Positions 47,901 to 59,900 of a DNA stretch of 64,000 bases are shown here, piece by piece (the first letter of the stretch is position 1; each line of letters opens with the position of its first letter). Source of the DNA: Bretschneidera sinensis (Eukaryota; Streptophyta; Magnoliopsida; Brassicales; Akaniaceae); assembly GCA_023935145.1 (NCBI GenBank), contig CM043699.1, positions 140,784,036-140,848,035 of the forward strand, written 5' to 3'. A program made the position numbers and the translations under genes. The notes below the pieces were generated by a model. It worked only from the letters and a program-made list of their open reading frames with translations. It made no database searches and had not been told where the DNA came from.

Positions 47901-50900
47901 CCACGAATCAGAACATAGGACCCGGATCGCGGTTCCAATGGGGATATAGGGATCTCGATAACTATGGACTTATAGTATTCCTCGTAAAGTTTAAATGTAT
48001 TCTAACCTATCTTGGTGGCTTTTATTGAGTTGGGATTTGAGTAATGATGTTCCATTGGCAACATGTTTGTCTGTTTTTAAGTTATGTCCACTATGATTAG
48101 TTATTCTGGATTACATAGAGTGCATGACATGGTTTTATACATCGGAACTCAGATCTCAGTGGGAGCTTCCATCTGATGAAATTGGTTGGTAATGATGAAT
48201 GGTGATAGTCCTGCCCGCTTTGGAGCGTTGGTAAGGACATTTCTGTGCCCACTAAGTGGACAGGGGTTCAAGGCGTGTGTGTGGGCTTTAACAATAAGAA
48301 AAATGATGAATGGTGAACAAAATGAGATTTTTTTTTGTAATTGTTGTCTTCATTTCAATCTTATCTTAAAATCTTCATTGACGTGAAATATGTAAAAGAT
48401 ATAAAAAAACTATTAGACAAAAGTTGATAGCATATGAATTTTAGCAATTTTATGTTACTCCCTCGGTCCCATAATAAGGTTCTATGTTTCCATTTTGGGA
48501 TGTCCCAAAATAATTGTTCATAATCAAAAGTCAAAGAGTAAACATCACCAACCTTCTAAATTCTTATAATAGGCTTCATTATTATTCCAACTACTCAAGT
48601 AAAGAAGGGTAAAATTGGCATTCTAATACCTATTTAAGTAGTTTAAATGCAATTAATGGAATTTTTTAATCTTTGAGCTTATTCAAAGAGGATACTTATT
48701 ATGGACAGAGGCAGTATTTCTTTAAGGATTAATGTCACTAATAACTTACGATTGATATTGGAATTTTCTGTTTGCATTGTTAAGTGCTATGTTTCACAGA
48801 AAATTTGAATTATTTGGTTTAAATGCTTTGTTTGTTTTTACTGAAATTTTTTCACAGGCACAAGTCGTGTTCGGTTTAAGGTTTTCCAGCTTGACAATAA
48901 CAAAGCAAAATCCGGTCGGGTAATTTTTTAGGTTAACTGTCTAATGTTCTTGTTCCTTGCTATTTTGAAATTCCCTTCTCTTGGACAAGATCTCTTGGAT
49001 TCTATATACTCATAGAAAAAGGTATCCCTTGGATTCTATACCTTTTTAGAACTCTGCTTCTGTTGACATTTTTTTTGATTAAGCAGTTCCGCTTCTGTTG
49101 AGGTGAATCAGCATGATATCACTTTGATTGTGATCTTGTTATGAATTTAATCCTCATTTTTTTAATAAATAAAGTTAACCCTGAATTAGATGTTAAGCTT
49201 CTTGTTACTGCACTTGTTACTATTATGACTTGAGTAACCCACCTACTTTGCTGTACAGTTTCACGAACACGAAGGATGCAATAGTAAATGCATAGTTCCT
49301 ATGAAATAGCATCAGTGAAATTTATCTGTAACAATTTGTACTTGGATCAGTTTAGTTTAGCTTGGATTGAATATAAAGCTTAAAATTTGTATTTTATCAT
49401 TATTTGGAAGGAATATGATTGTCATGTTATTCATTTGTATTTTTTTTCTGTAGTTTGATAATAAATAAAATCTGGTGTGTATCCTTCTGTGTACTTAGGT
49501 ATTTTGAAATTAGTATTATTTTTACGTGTCAGGCCATCTGGTGGGAAAGTGAGAGGTGGGCAAGTAAACAAAATTGTGGAGATTGAAGCATTGGAAATTT
49601 ATTGTTGCACATATGAAGGAGCTGCCGATTTGACGAGCTTGGATAGCAATTCAAGATTTGAAGACAACAAACTCAATAATTTACTAAATCCATTCAATGT
49701 TTCAGTGTCACTTCTGGTATGCAAGTTTCGTTAGAATCCTTCTTTTCTGTATATTGTCAAACTTTGACTCTTCACTTATGCTAAGCATAGAGGTATGTCA
49801 CATACTCAGCATCCAAAGGCAGCCTCTACTTGTGGGCCAATAGTTTTAAGTCACGACTTTTTCTTATAAAAAAAATAGTCACGACTTCCATCAACATCTA
49901 AAGTGTCCACAGAGACTCTAGTGGAGAACGGGCCTTTGCCGCAACTTTTAACTCCTAGAAGGGCTCTCCATCAGCATTTCCGATTGCTTTTCACCTTAGT
50001 GGCAATTAAGAATAGGAGTGAGATTCGAACATGGACGTCTTGAAAATTGATGAGATGGCTCGAGATCTTTGCTCAGTGAGTGATTCCCCTTGTGAGATGT
50101 GTGTCCTTCCAATCCTTGGAGTCCTACATTCTGTCTTTACTTTCTTAAACAAGATACCAATCTCTTGGGACATGATAGCATGTTTTTGAGGGCGTTTTAT
50201 CTTGTTTCACTTTCATTCGAGAGCTTATTTCCCCATTGTAAGTGGGCGAGCATCTGGAATCAAAAGCATGAAGTGTTGAGATTTATTATGTGGTAATATG
50301 ATGGAGGTATACCTCCTGCTTTATTGGCACCTAAACTTGTCAAGCTTCTGCTTTGTATACTATGAGTTTCACCTTTGTACATTATGTTTAAGGATGCCCT
50401 TTTTACTACATTATGCCTAAATTTTTATGTTCCCATAAATAATTGTTGCTCTGTTCTTAACCCTTTCTTATCCTCAGGTTTATTTATATGCTTATAACAG
50501 TATATATATAACAAGCTTCTGTGAGACATCTTAGTTATTATTATTGATTTTCTTGTCTTTTATAAATTTGATGTATTTTAATAAAATATAAATATATTTT
50601 AAAATTTAGGTCAACAGATCAGGAAAGCTTTATAAGGATTTGCCGCAGTATTCTATCAGTGCCGAGTTAACTTGCTTGGTTGGTATTTTCTTTTTAGCTG
50701 ATCAATTGTATTACAAATTCATTAATTTTTCGATCAGTATGTCAGTTCTTATGGTAATTTTCACTTTTTACTTGCTTCAGGTCATGTCTTTGAATGAGGT
50801 TCAGTTGAAACAGATCTTGATTCTATTAGATTACTTAAACACTAGCCGACTACGTGAAAAGTAAGCTCAATATTATATGATTATTATTTTTACTGCTAAT

Positions 50901-53900
50901 ATATATTCTTTCCTTTTTGTTTTTAAGTTTCTGTGTAATAAACATGACTTTCAATACTTAAAAAAAAAAAAACCTTGACTTTCAATAATTTACACATGAT
51001 AGGTAATCCCTCTCAATGAAGGTGATTGATAAATTGTCTATGTTTTCTGTTTTGTGTATTGCTATTAATAACAAAGTAAAGGGAATATCACTCATCTTTA
51101 AGGGAATTGAAACAATCTTAAGGGGTCATATGGGGAGAATAAATGCACAATTTAGTGGGAGTTGTGGGAGGTCTAACTTTATAGGTTGAGGTTGGGTTTA
51201 ACTTCTGTTAGTTGATTACCAGGAATACTGTTAATGCTTCTGTGGACAAAAATGAAGAAATGTGGTAGTTATTGTGATTTTCTAACTTACATATATGGTT
51301 AGCCATTTTTAAAAAAAAAATCCAGAGGAATACCTTCTATCCTGATTTTTTCCCTTTTCTGAAGATAAGGATCAGAAAAGCTGCATGTGAAGATGCTCTC
51401 TTATGATTGAGTTTTTTCTGGGATTCTGGGTCAGGGCCAGGGGTTCTTATTGGGCTGTAACAAGGCCCAGTTAGTTAAGTCTTCTTTGGAATTGATTTCA
51501 GAGGCTGCGCCTAGGAGGGTTAAAAGAAATGGGCCTCAAGAGGAATTGAGCCAGGTTCTCTTTCGGGTAATTTTTGGAAAAGTCCCAGAAGGCCCCTAGT
51601 TTGGAGAAAAGTGATGAAACGCTGGGTGGCCAAGCATTTTGGTTCCCCAGCATTGTATCCTCGCAAGGAGCCAGTGCCGGAGTAAGTGACGGCTGTGGGT
51701 TTGTCTGGCGACTCAAACCCGGCCTGTTTCGGTCATTCTTTGCCGGCTCCGGCATTGTCTCTGCCTTCTGGTCCGGTGTCGCTTTCTGTTGTTCCAGATG
51801 ACGGTATTTTTTGAAGCCTTTTCCGGATTTGTCGCTTGGGGTTGATGTGGTGCTTGCCAGCGACTCAAACCCTGCCTTTTCCGGTCACTCTTTGCCGACT
51901 CCAGCAACGTTGCAGCCTTCTGTTCTGGTGGCGTAATCTGCTGATTCAGATGATGGTGTTTTGCTGAAGCCTTTGCCGGATTTGTTACCTGGGGTTGTGT
52001 TGCCTGACGGCTTGTCTGGCTCCTTCCGGTATTGTTTCGCCGGATCCATCTTTGCAGATCGTTGCTTTTTCCTCTTTAAAGAAAGGGACTTCTTGTAAAG
52101 TTATTGATCTTGTGGCTACTAATGGTGATTTTCAGGCTATTCCTAATGAGTATCAGATGCTAGTGAATTCTGCTGTTGATCCCGTTTTCTGTTTTACTTT
52201 GAGGATTGGACCAGATTTGTCCGGGTTGGATATTGATGAGTGTTTAGTCGTAGATGAGGAATCCTTTCTGGTGGTTTATGGAAAGGTTAGTGAGGGCAGT
52301 AGTGTCAATGATTTGTGTTTGGCTTTGGTGGAAAGTGTTGATCTGGTAAAACAGTGGTGGGGGATGGATGAGGGTGATGATTTTGAGTTGAGCTGCAAGG
52401 TGTCGGCTTGGGTTCTAAATTGGGTTAAAAAAACTTCATAAGATAGTGGGAGTCTCCCTAGTTTGGGTAGAAGACCAAGTGATAAGATTGTTTGTGGAAA
52501 TTGAGCGGATTCGTATAGAGGAATGTAAATCCCATTGCCTTTGTCAGTCCGTAGGAGGAAAACAATCTAGGGTGGGTATTAGAGAACTTAAAGGATAGAG
52601 TTTGATGTTAATTATGAGAAGAGCAATGGGAGTACATGTCAAGGAGGAGTGGGTTTTACAGGGGATTCTAGAGGAAAGTCAGTTATCCAATGAAGTGGAA
52701 ATTAATCTCGTGGAATGTTAGAGGGGTCAATGATTTGGCGAAGAGGGATTCTATTAAGCATTATCTTAGAGAATGGAAAGGGGTAGTGGTGTGCCTTCAA
52801 GAGACTAAATTGGAAGAAGCTGATGAGTCGATTATTCGTAGCCTTTGGGGTATAAGGTCTTGTGGTTAAAAAGCTTTGCCGTCCATAGGTGCTTCACGAG
52901 GAGTAATTATTATGTGGGATATGAGAGTTGTTGATTTGTTAGATGTCCGGGTGAGCTTGTATTCAGTTTCTTGTGTTTTCAAGGGACTTTAGAGTGAGAA
53001 TTGGGTTATGTTTGGTGTTTATAGTCCTAGTGAGAGTGGTAGCAGAGGTCCTTTCTGGGATGAATTGGCGATGATTAAGCATTGTTGGAGGTTTCGTTGG
53101 GTGGTGGGGGTGACTTTAATGTTGTGCTATATCCTCATGAGAGATCTGATGGGTTTCATGAAACCAAGTTGATGAGGGAGTTTTTAAAGTTTGTGAGGAG
53201 CCATGACCTTCTTTTATCAAGAGGCACCTTTGCTTGGTCAAACTTAAGAGATTCTCCTTCTTTCTCAAGGATAGACCGGCTCCTTGTTTCTGCTTGTTGG
53301 GAAGCTCTGATTTGATTTAGAAGCTCCTCCCCCAGCCTGCGTCAGATCTTCACCCCATTGTTCTTGAAATTGGAGGTATGATGGGGTCTAACCCAGTTTC
53401 AGTTTGAGAACATAAGGTTGAGGGTAGATGGGTTTTGGGATGTTGTTAGAGCTTGGTGGGAGGACTATAATATTAATGGTGCTGCTAGTTTTGTTGTGGC
53501 AAAGAAATGAAGAGAGTTAAAGAAGAAATTAAAGTCTTTTGACAATGTCAACTTCTCTATTAGTGCTCTGTTGGGTGAAATCAATGGGATTGATGAGAAC
53601 TAGGTTAGTGAGGGATTGTTGAGAATGGATATTGATAGAAGAGTGGAAGCAAAGGAGTTGGCTAAACTCATTTCCATGGAGGAAATTTATTGGAGGCAAA
53701 AATCTAAAGAATTATGGCTTAGAGAGGGTGATAAAAATGCCAAGTACTTCCATCGTATGGCCAATGCTCATAGAAGATATAATTTTATCAGCTTTGTTGA
53801 GAGTCCTAATTAGGTTTCTTATTATGTGTCCTAGTAGGTTTTTTAGTATTACTTAGTTTATGTCTGTCTTATCTAGTTGATGTCTCCTAATCCATATAAG

Positions 53901-56900
53901 GTTTGATATTCATAAATTTATATATAGGACTGTAGAATTGCATTCAAAATCAATTAATAATACAAAATTCTTTTCAATTCTTTATTTCAACATGGTATCA
54001 AGCTCAAGGTTTGGGATCCTAGAAGTGATATGAGATAAACACCATTTAGTTTATGTTTTTTTTTCGGGCAATTTTTCCGGTGCGACCTGGATCTGTTTAA
54101 AAAAAAAGAAAACAAAAAAAAGGGCATAAAAAAAGCCTCAGTATTAAAAAAAAAACAGTTTAAAGAGAAAAAGAAGAGTTATTCACCCCGATGTTGATGT
54201 TGTTAACCCGATCCAACATATGTTGATGTTGTTTCCTCCAACTCAATGATTGTAGCCCATTTAAGTCAACGTCAAAGTTAGAAAAAATAAATAAAACAAG
54301 ACAAAAAGTCAAAGTCTTGTTAATTTGGTGTTCTTGGACCTTGTCTCATTAGGTGGCACTGACATGGTAACCGAACTATTGTCGTGGGTGTGTAGCCCCG
54401 ACGTGTAATGGGTTATTGCAATTTACGGGTTTGGGTTTATTGTTTCAGATTGGATAATGTTTGTTGTTGGTATGAGTTTATTTGGTAACAAGTTGGTGTA
54501 TGTGTATGTGTATGTTCCAACTTGAGGGGAAATGTTGAGAGTCCTAATTAGGTTTCCTAATAGGTTGTTTAGTCTTACTTAGATTATGTCTGTCTTATCG
54601 AGTTGATGTCTCCTAATCGTATTAGGTTTGATATTCATAAGTCTATATGTAAGATTGTTGAATTATATTCAAATCAATCAATTAATATAGGATAATATTT
54701 TTTTAGAATTGATGAGACAGAAGTTGTTTGGCTTGAGTGTCTTTTTACCGAGGAAGAAATTTATACCGCTCTTCGGAATTGTGATGGAGATAAAGCTTTG
54801 GGACTCGATGGTTTTACTATGTCTTTTCTGGCTCATAATTGGGAGGTGTTTAAAAGGAATATTGTTTGGGTCTTTGAGGAGTTTCATTCTTCGGGACAGT
54901 TTGTGAATAGCCTAAATTCCACCTTTTTCCCAAAAAAGGCTCTAATAATAAAGATTTTAGACCTATTAGTTTTGTGGGATGCATCTACAAGCTTTTATCG
55001 AAAGTGGTAACTTATAGATTGAAGGAGGTGATGCGAAAAGTAGTGAGCCCTCATTAGAATGCCTTTATAGAAGGAAGACAAATCTTGGATGTCGTCTTGA
55101 TAGACAACGAAGTGGTGGATGCTCATCTTAAGAATGGTGGGGGAGGGGTGCTTTGTAAACTTGATATGGAAAAGGCGTATGATCATGTTAGTTGGGGATT
55201 TGTTATTTATTTATTGCCAAGAATGGGGTTTGGGGATAAATGGTGTAAAGAGATTCTTAAGTGTATTTCCTCTACTTCCTTCTCTATTCTGGTTAATGGA
55301 AGTCCCTTCGTGTTTTTAGAGTCTCTAGACGCCTTAGGCAAAGGGATCCCTTGTTTCCCTTCTTGTTTACCTTGGTTATGGAGGCATTTAGCAAGATGTT
55401 GGCGAAAGCGGTGGAGAGGGGCTTGTTAAGTGATTTCAAAGTTGGAAGTAACGGCGGTGAATATTTCTAATCTTTTTGCTGATGATGCGATTGTTTTTTG
55501 AGGAGTTATGCCACTCAGATTTTACACCTTCGATGCATTCTTCTTTGTTTTGAGGTGGTGTCGAGTCTTAATGTCTATCTTGGTAAAAGTGACTTACTCC
55601 CTCTTGGAGAAGTTGGTAACAATTGGTTCCTTGCTAGCTTGTTGGGTATAAGATGGGGAGAATATCCTCTGGTGTCGAGGGAATTACGCGAATAGAAATT
55701 AAAAAACGAATCAATCTAATTCAGGTCATAATCTATATGGGATTCCCAAAATTATTAATTGAAGAAAAGCTAAGTAGAATTGAAGAATTACGGATGAATG
55801 TACAAAAAGAACTTAATTGTGTGAACCGAAAACTCAACATTCTCCCAATTTCTTATCTTGGTCTTCCCCAGTGATAAATTCAAAGATAAAAATATTTTGA
55901 ACCCGATTGTGGAAAAGTTTGAGAAACTGTTGTTTAGGTGGAAAAATCATTACCTTTCAAAACGAGGTAGACTCACTCTTATAATGAGCACTCTCTCCGG
56001 TCTTCCCATCTATTACATGTCTCTTTTCCCTATTCCGAATTCGGTGGCTAATAGATTGGAGAGTATTCAAAAAAGATTCCTTTGGGGTAACACAACAAAG
56101 GAATTTAAGTACCATTTGGTTAATTGGGGTGTGTTTAAACAACCTTTGGAACGAGCGGGGCTTGGTATTAAATCTATTTTCTTACTCAGTAAGGCTCTTC
56201 TTGGCAAATAGCTTTGGAGGTTTCTTGTTGAGAGAGATCACATGTGGAGAAAAAAGGTGGAAGCCAAGTTTGGGATGGATCATGATGGGTGGATGTTGAA
56301 GGAGGTGCGAGGCGCTTATGGAGTGGGGTTTGGAAATGGATTCGGAAGGGGTGGGAGGACTTACGACCCTTTGTTGAGATATTGGTGGGTAATGGAGTTA
56401 GAACTTGATTTTGGTACGCTTTTTGCTGTGGGAACACTCCTTTAAAGGACAAGTTTTCGGGCATCTTCAATATTGTTAAAGATAAAGAAGCACATGTTAG
56501 CTCTTGTTACTTCTTGACTAATGAAGGGGTCTCTTGGGTTGTGCCATTTATTTGTAATGTTCAAGGTTGGGAAGTATAAGAGATTGCGATGTTTTTGGAA
56601 AGTTTATATAATTCTAGGATTGAGATAGGTAGAGAGGATGCGATGATATGGGTAACTTGCCTGGAAAAAACGTTTTAAGATGAAATATCTTTATAAAATC
56701 CTCATTGATAAAGACCTTTCGAATGGTCATTTCAATTTCCAATGGAAAACAATTTGGTGCTCTCACACTCCCAAGAAAGTAAGAGGTTTTTTTTTTTTTT
56801 TTTCTTTTTTTTTTTTTTTGTGTGTGGGAGGCCTCATGGGAGAAAATTCTTACTCTTGATAATCTACAAAGAAGGGGAAAAGTGATTGTTAATAGGTGCT

Positions 56901-59900
56901 ATATTTGCAAGGAGTGTGTCGAATCCGTATTTCATCTCTTGATGGAGTGCTCTTTAGCTAAAAATTTGTGGGAGATGGCTTATAAAACTGTGGGAGTGTC
57001 TTGGGTGGTTGCAGGCTCTATGAAAATTGAAATTTGGGCTTGGAGTGGTTTGAGAGCTTTTAAGGAGGTCAAGAAGGATTTGTCAATGATTGCACACTCT
57101 ATTTATTGGATAGTATGGAGTGAAAGAAATCGTAGGGCTTTTGATGGAGTGGAGAGACCTATTGGAATTATTAGATATTTGGTTCAATACCCTCAATTTT
57201 TGGTTTAGAAGGAATTTCTTTGTAAATGATGATGATTTTTTTGATTTGGTGGACTTCTTCCATTGTAAATAGCCTTGAGCTTTGAGTTGCACCCTCTTGG
57301 TGCCTTTTAATAAATTTTTTATTATCAGAAAAAAAAAATCGAGTTTTTTCTTTTTCTTTTGAGTTCTGCTTACACAGTATTTGTATTACTTTCTTAGAGC
57401 AGGTCTGAAACTTCAGTTAGTTGTATGTTATTAATATTCACTCTTATAATCAAAACATAGCTGGGAAAGAATTTGATTACGACCTCAAAAAACATTTGTA
57501 GCTTGAATTAGTGGTTGATTTGACATGTTATTGAATGATTCAGGTATGGACGTTATCGTCCCTGGTCTAGTTCTTTATCAAGAAAACCAGATGGTTGGCA
57601 GAGACTGTGGTGGCACTATGCCCAAGAATCTATTTTGTCAGATATCCGTAAGAAATTAAAGAAAACTTCATGGAGTTACTTTGGACAGCGACTGTAAGTT
57701 TATTTTATATACCTTGTACATCTTTCCTAAATGATGTAATGCTATCTTTACCATTTTTATGAAGTTAAACTGGGTTCAAAGTCACCTATGCATAGGGGTT
57801 GAATCGAGTGGAGCCGCTCGCAAGCGGCTCGGAGCTCGGCTCATTTGCAGCTGAGAACTCAGCTAGTTTGTATCTCGGCTCATCTTGGCTTGATTCTTTC
57901 AAGTTGAAAGCCCCTACCAAGAACCAGGTTTTGGGCTAGTTTTGCTGGACAAGTGAGTTCAAGCCAATGGCTATTCGGCTTGTTGGCTCACAAGCCGGCT
58001 TGATTATATAAGAAATACAAATGTAATTTGGCCTTAGGAAGAATTGAACCCTTAACACTATTTTGTTTATTGGATTCAATCCAGAACTTAGTATAATGGT
58101 GGGTTGGTTTAAAAAAGATAAAACGAAAATAGAAAGAAAAAACTATTTAGACGTTTAACTCTCTCTACTTCATTTCTCTCATCTCTCTCTTTCTCTCGCT
58201 CAATCTAATAAACTTTATTTATAAAAAAAAATCTATATCTATCTATGCCATAACCCAATAACCCAAAACAGAATCCTAATGTTTCATAGTTTTCCCCCAA
58301 ATCTCTAATCTCTTTACAGATTATTTTCTTAATCTCCTCGAAATCATAAACTTTCTTTCTGTGTGTCTTTGCATGTCAAAATCCTAATCTCTTTACTCTT
58401 TGTTGTGCAAGTTTCTGAAAAGTGCTGGTTTCATTGGTGTTGATTTCTGTTGTTGCTTTGTGTTTCCTTATGATTGAAATTTTATCAGGTGATTTCTGTT
58501 GTGGCTAAGGTGTTTGATAAAAGTTCTCGACAAATTAAGTTCTGTTTTTGCAAGAACCTGTTTCCTTGAGCTCAAGCTTGGCTCGGGAGCTCTAATTGAC
58601 TCGAGGCTTACTCAAGCTCGAGCTCCTAATGTCTTATCTGAGTTGAGCTCGAGTTCCATTGCTCAGACTCAGCTCGATTTTGCTAAAATCCCTCACAAGC
58701 CGAGCCAAATCACCCCCAAGCTCGGGCTCGGCTCGAATCCACCCCTATCTTTGCATACTTGTCCAGGTTTTCTCACATGCATATTCTATATTGTTTTACA
58801 AAATTACTTGCATATTCTAGCCGAATTATTGAACTTTCTGTTTTCAGAATGAATAACAAAGATCTTCATGGACTAATATTTTAGGTTTTTACTCTTTCCA
58901 TTCCGAAAAGTATTTCGCTTCTAAAAAATTATTGAACTTGTTATCATGAATTGTATAATATTGATATTTAGGGCATAATTAAAATTGAAAATCTATTCAA
59001 CACAAAAATTCACGCTCATACTAAATGTAGCCAAGAAATAATTTATCATGAGGCTTTTAGTCCAACAAGAGTTTCACACCTCAAGAGACTCGTATATAAC
59101 ATATATTTGAAGTTCAGAAGTTCACTTGACCCATGCGTGTATGCAGATCTAATTTTGTTTCTTACATGTCTCCTTATCTAATGTTATTTTCATGTTCCCA
59201 AATACTTGTTTTAGGCTGTAAGACTATCTTTTTCCTTTTTTCCTAATTACAGGGATAATCGCCGGAAGTATGTGAAGTTGTACAAGATTAAACTAGATTT
59301 TCTTAGACAAGAACAGGTTATAATTGCCTTCCCCTCTCCTCTTATTTAGCACACATACCTACAAAGAGACACTCCTTATCTGTCATATGCTTTAAGTTAC
59401 CAATTTTTACTTGTTAAGCTCGAATTATTCTATCCTCTCGATGGTTTGGGATATTGGCTGTGAATGATTGGAAGACATGCTTGAATGCTGTGGCTTAGAA
59501 TGTGTTTGTCTGCACCATCAATGTAATCAAAAACCAACCCATCTAAATTCAGCCTACAAACACCAGTCTCTCTACAGAGCTACTTATAGAACCCACAAAT
59601 ATCTTCCTTCATCCCCTTCATCCTGAAACACAATGCCATCTACCTCAAGGGAGCTCAAAAAATTATGTCTTCTGTGATCATTAGCCATCCTGTATTAGAA
59701 CTTAGTGTTCCTATCACTATCTCGAAGCCAAAACTCATGTTTTTTTACGCCAAGAAATTTCTTCCATTGAAATAAGCTTTGAAAGTTCCTTCTTCACTCA
59801 AGCCATGCTCTCCTTATCAATAGAATAAAGACCCAAAGCAACCTCCTTTTCATGAAGCCTACTTATCTCTTTTAATAAAGCATTAAGGGAGGAATTTACA

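Larger units (their letters stand above)
51360..57330 (+). mobile_element. Near full-length L1-type LINE in VPS13 intron 10
   Basis: The element runs in the sense direction of the host gene. An ORF1-like region (about 51550-52440) includes an open frame at 51995-52441 and a 152-bp tandem repeat (starting at 51708 and 51860). ORF2 begins near 52690 with [20 protein letters not shown], an AP-endonuclease start. [16 protein letters not shown] follows at about 53105. Reverse transcriptase runs from about 54705 to 56230 ([40 protein letters not shown]). The zf-RVT end is at 56822-57208 ([20 protein letters not shown]). The tail ends CTTTTAATAAATTTTTTATT and an A run near 57340. Several frameshifts and stops, and an inserted LTR element, make it inactive. 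The 5' boundary is approximate. Confidence 0.9.

Noticed and set aside
51995..57208. Open frames in VPS13 intron 10 as host genes
   Set aside because: They carry endonuclease, reverse transcriptase and zf-RVT motifs in LINE order and end in an A-rich tail. They are parts of one retrotransposon.
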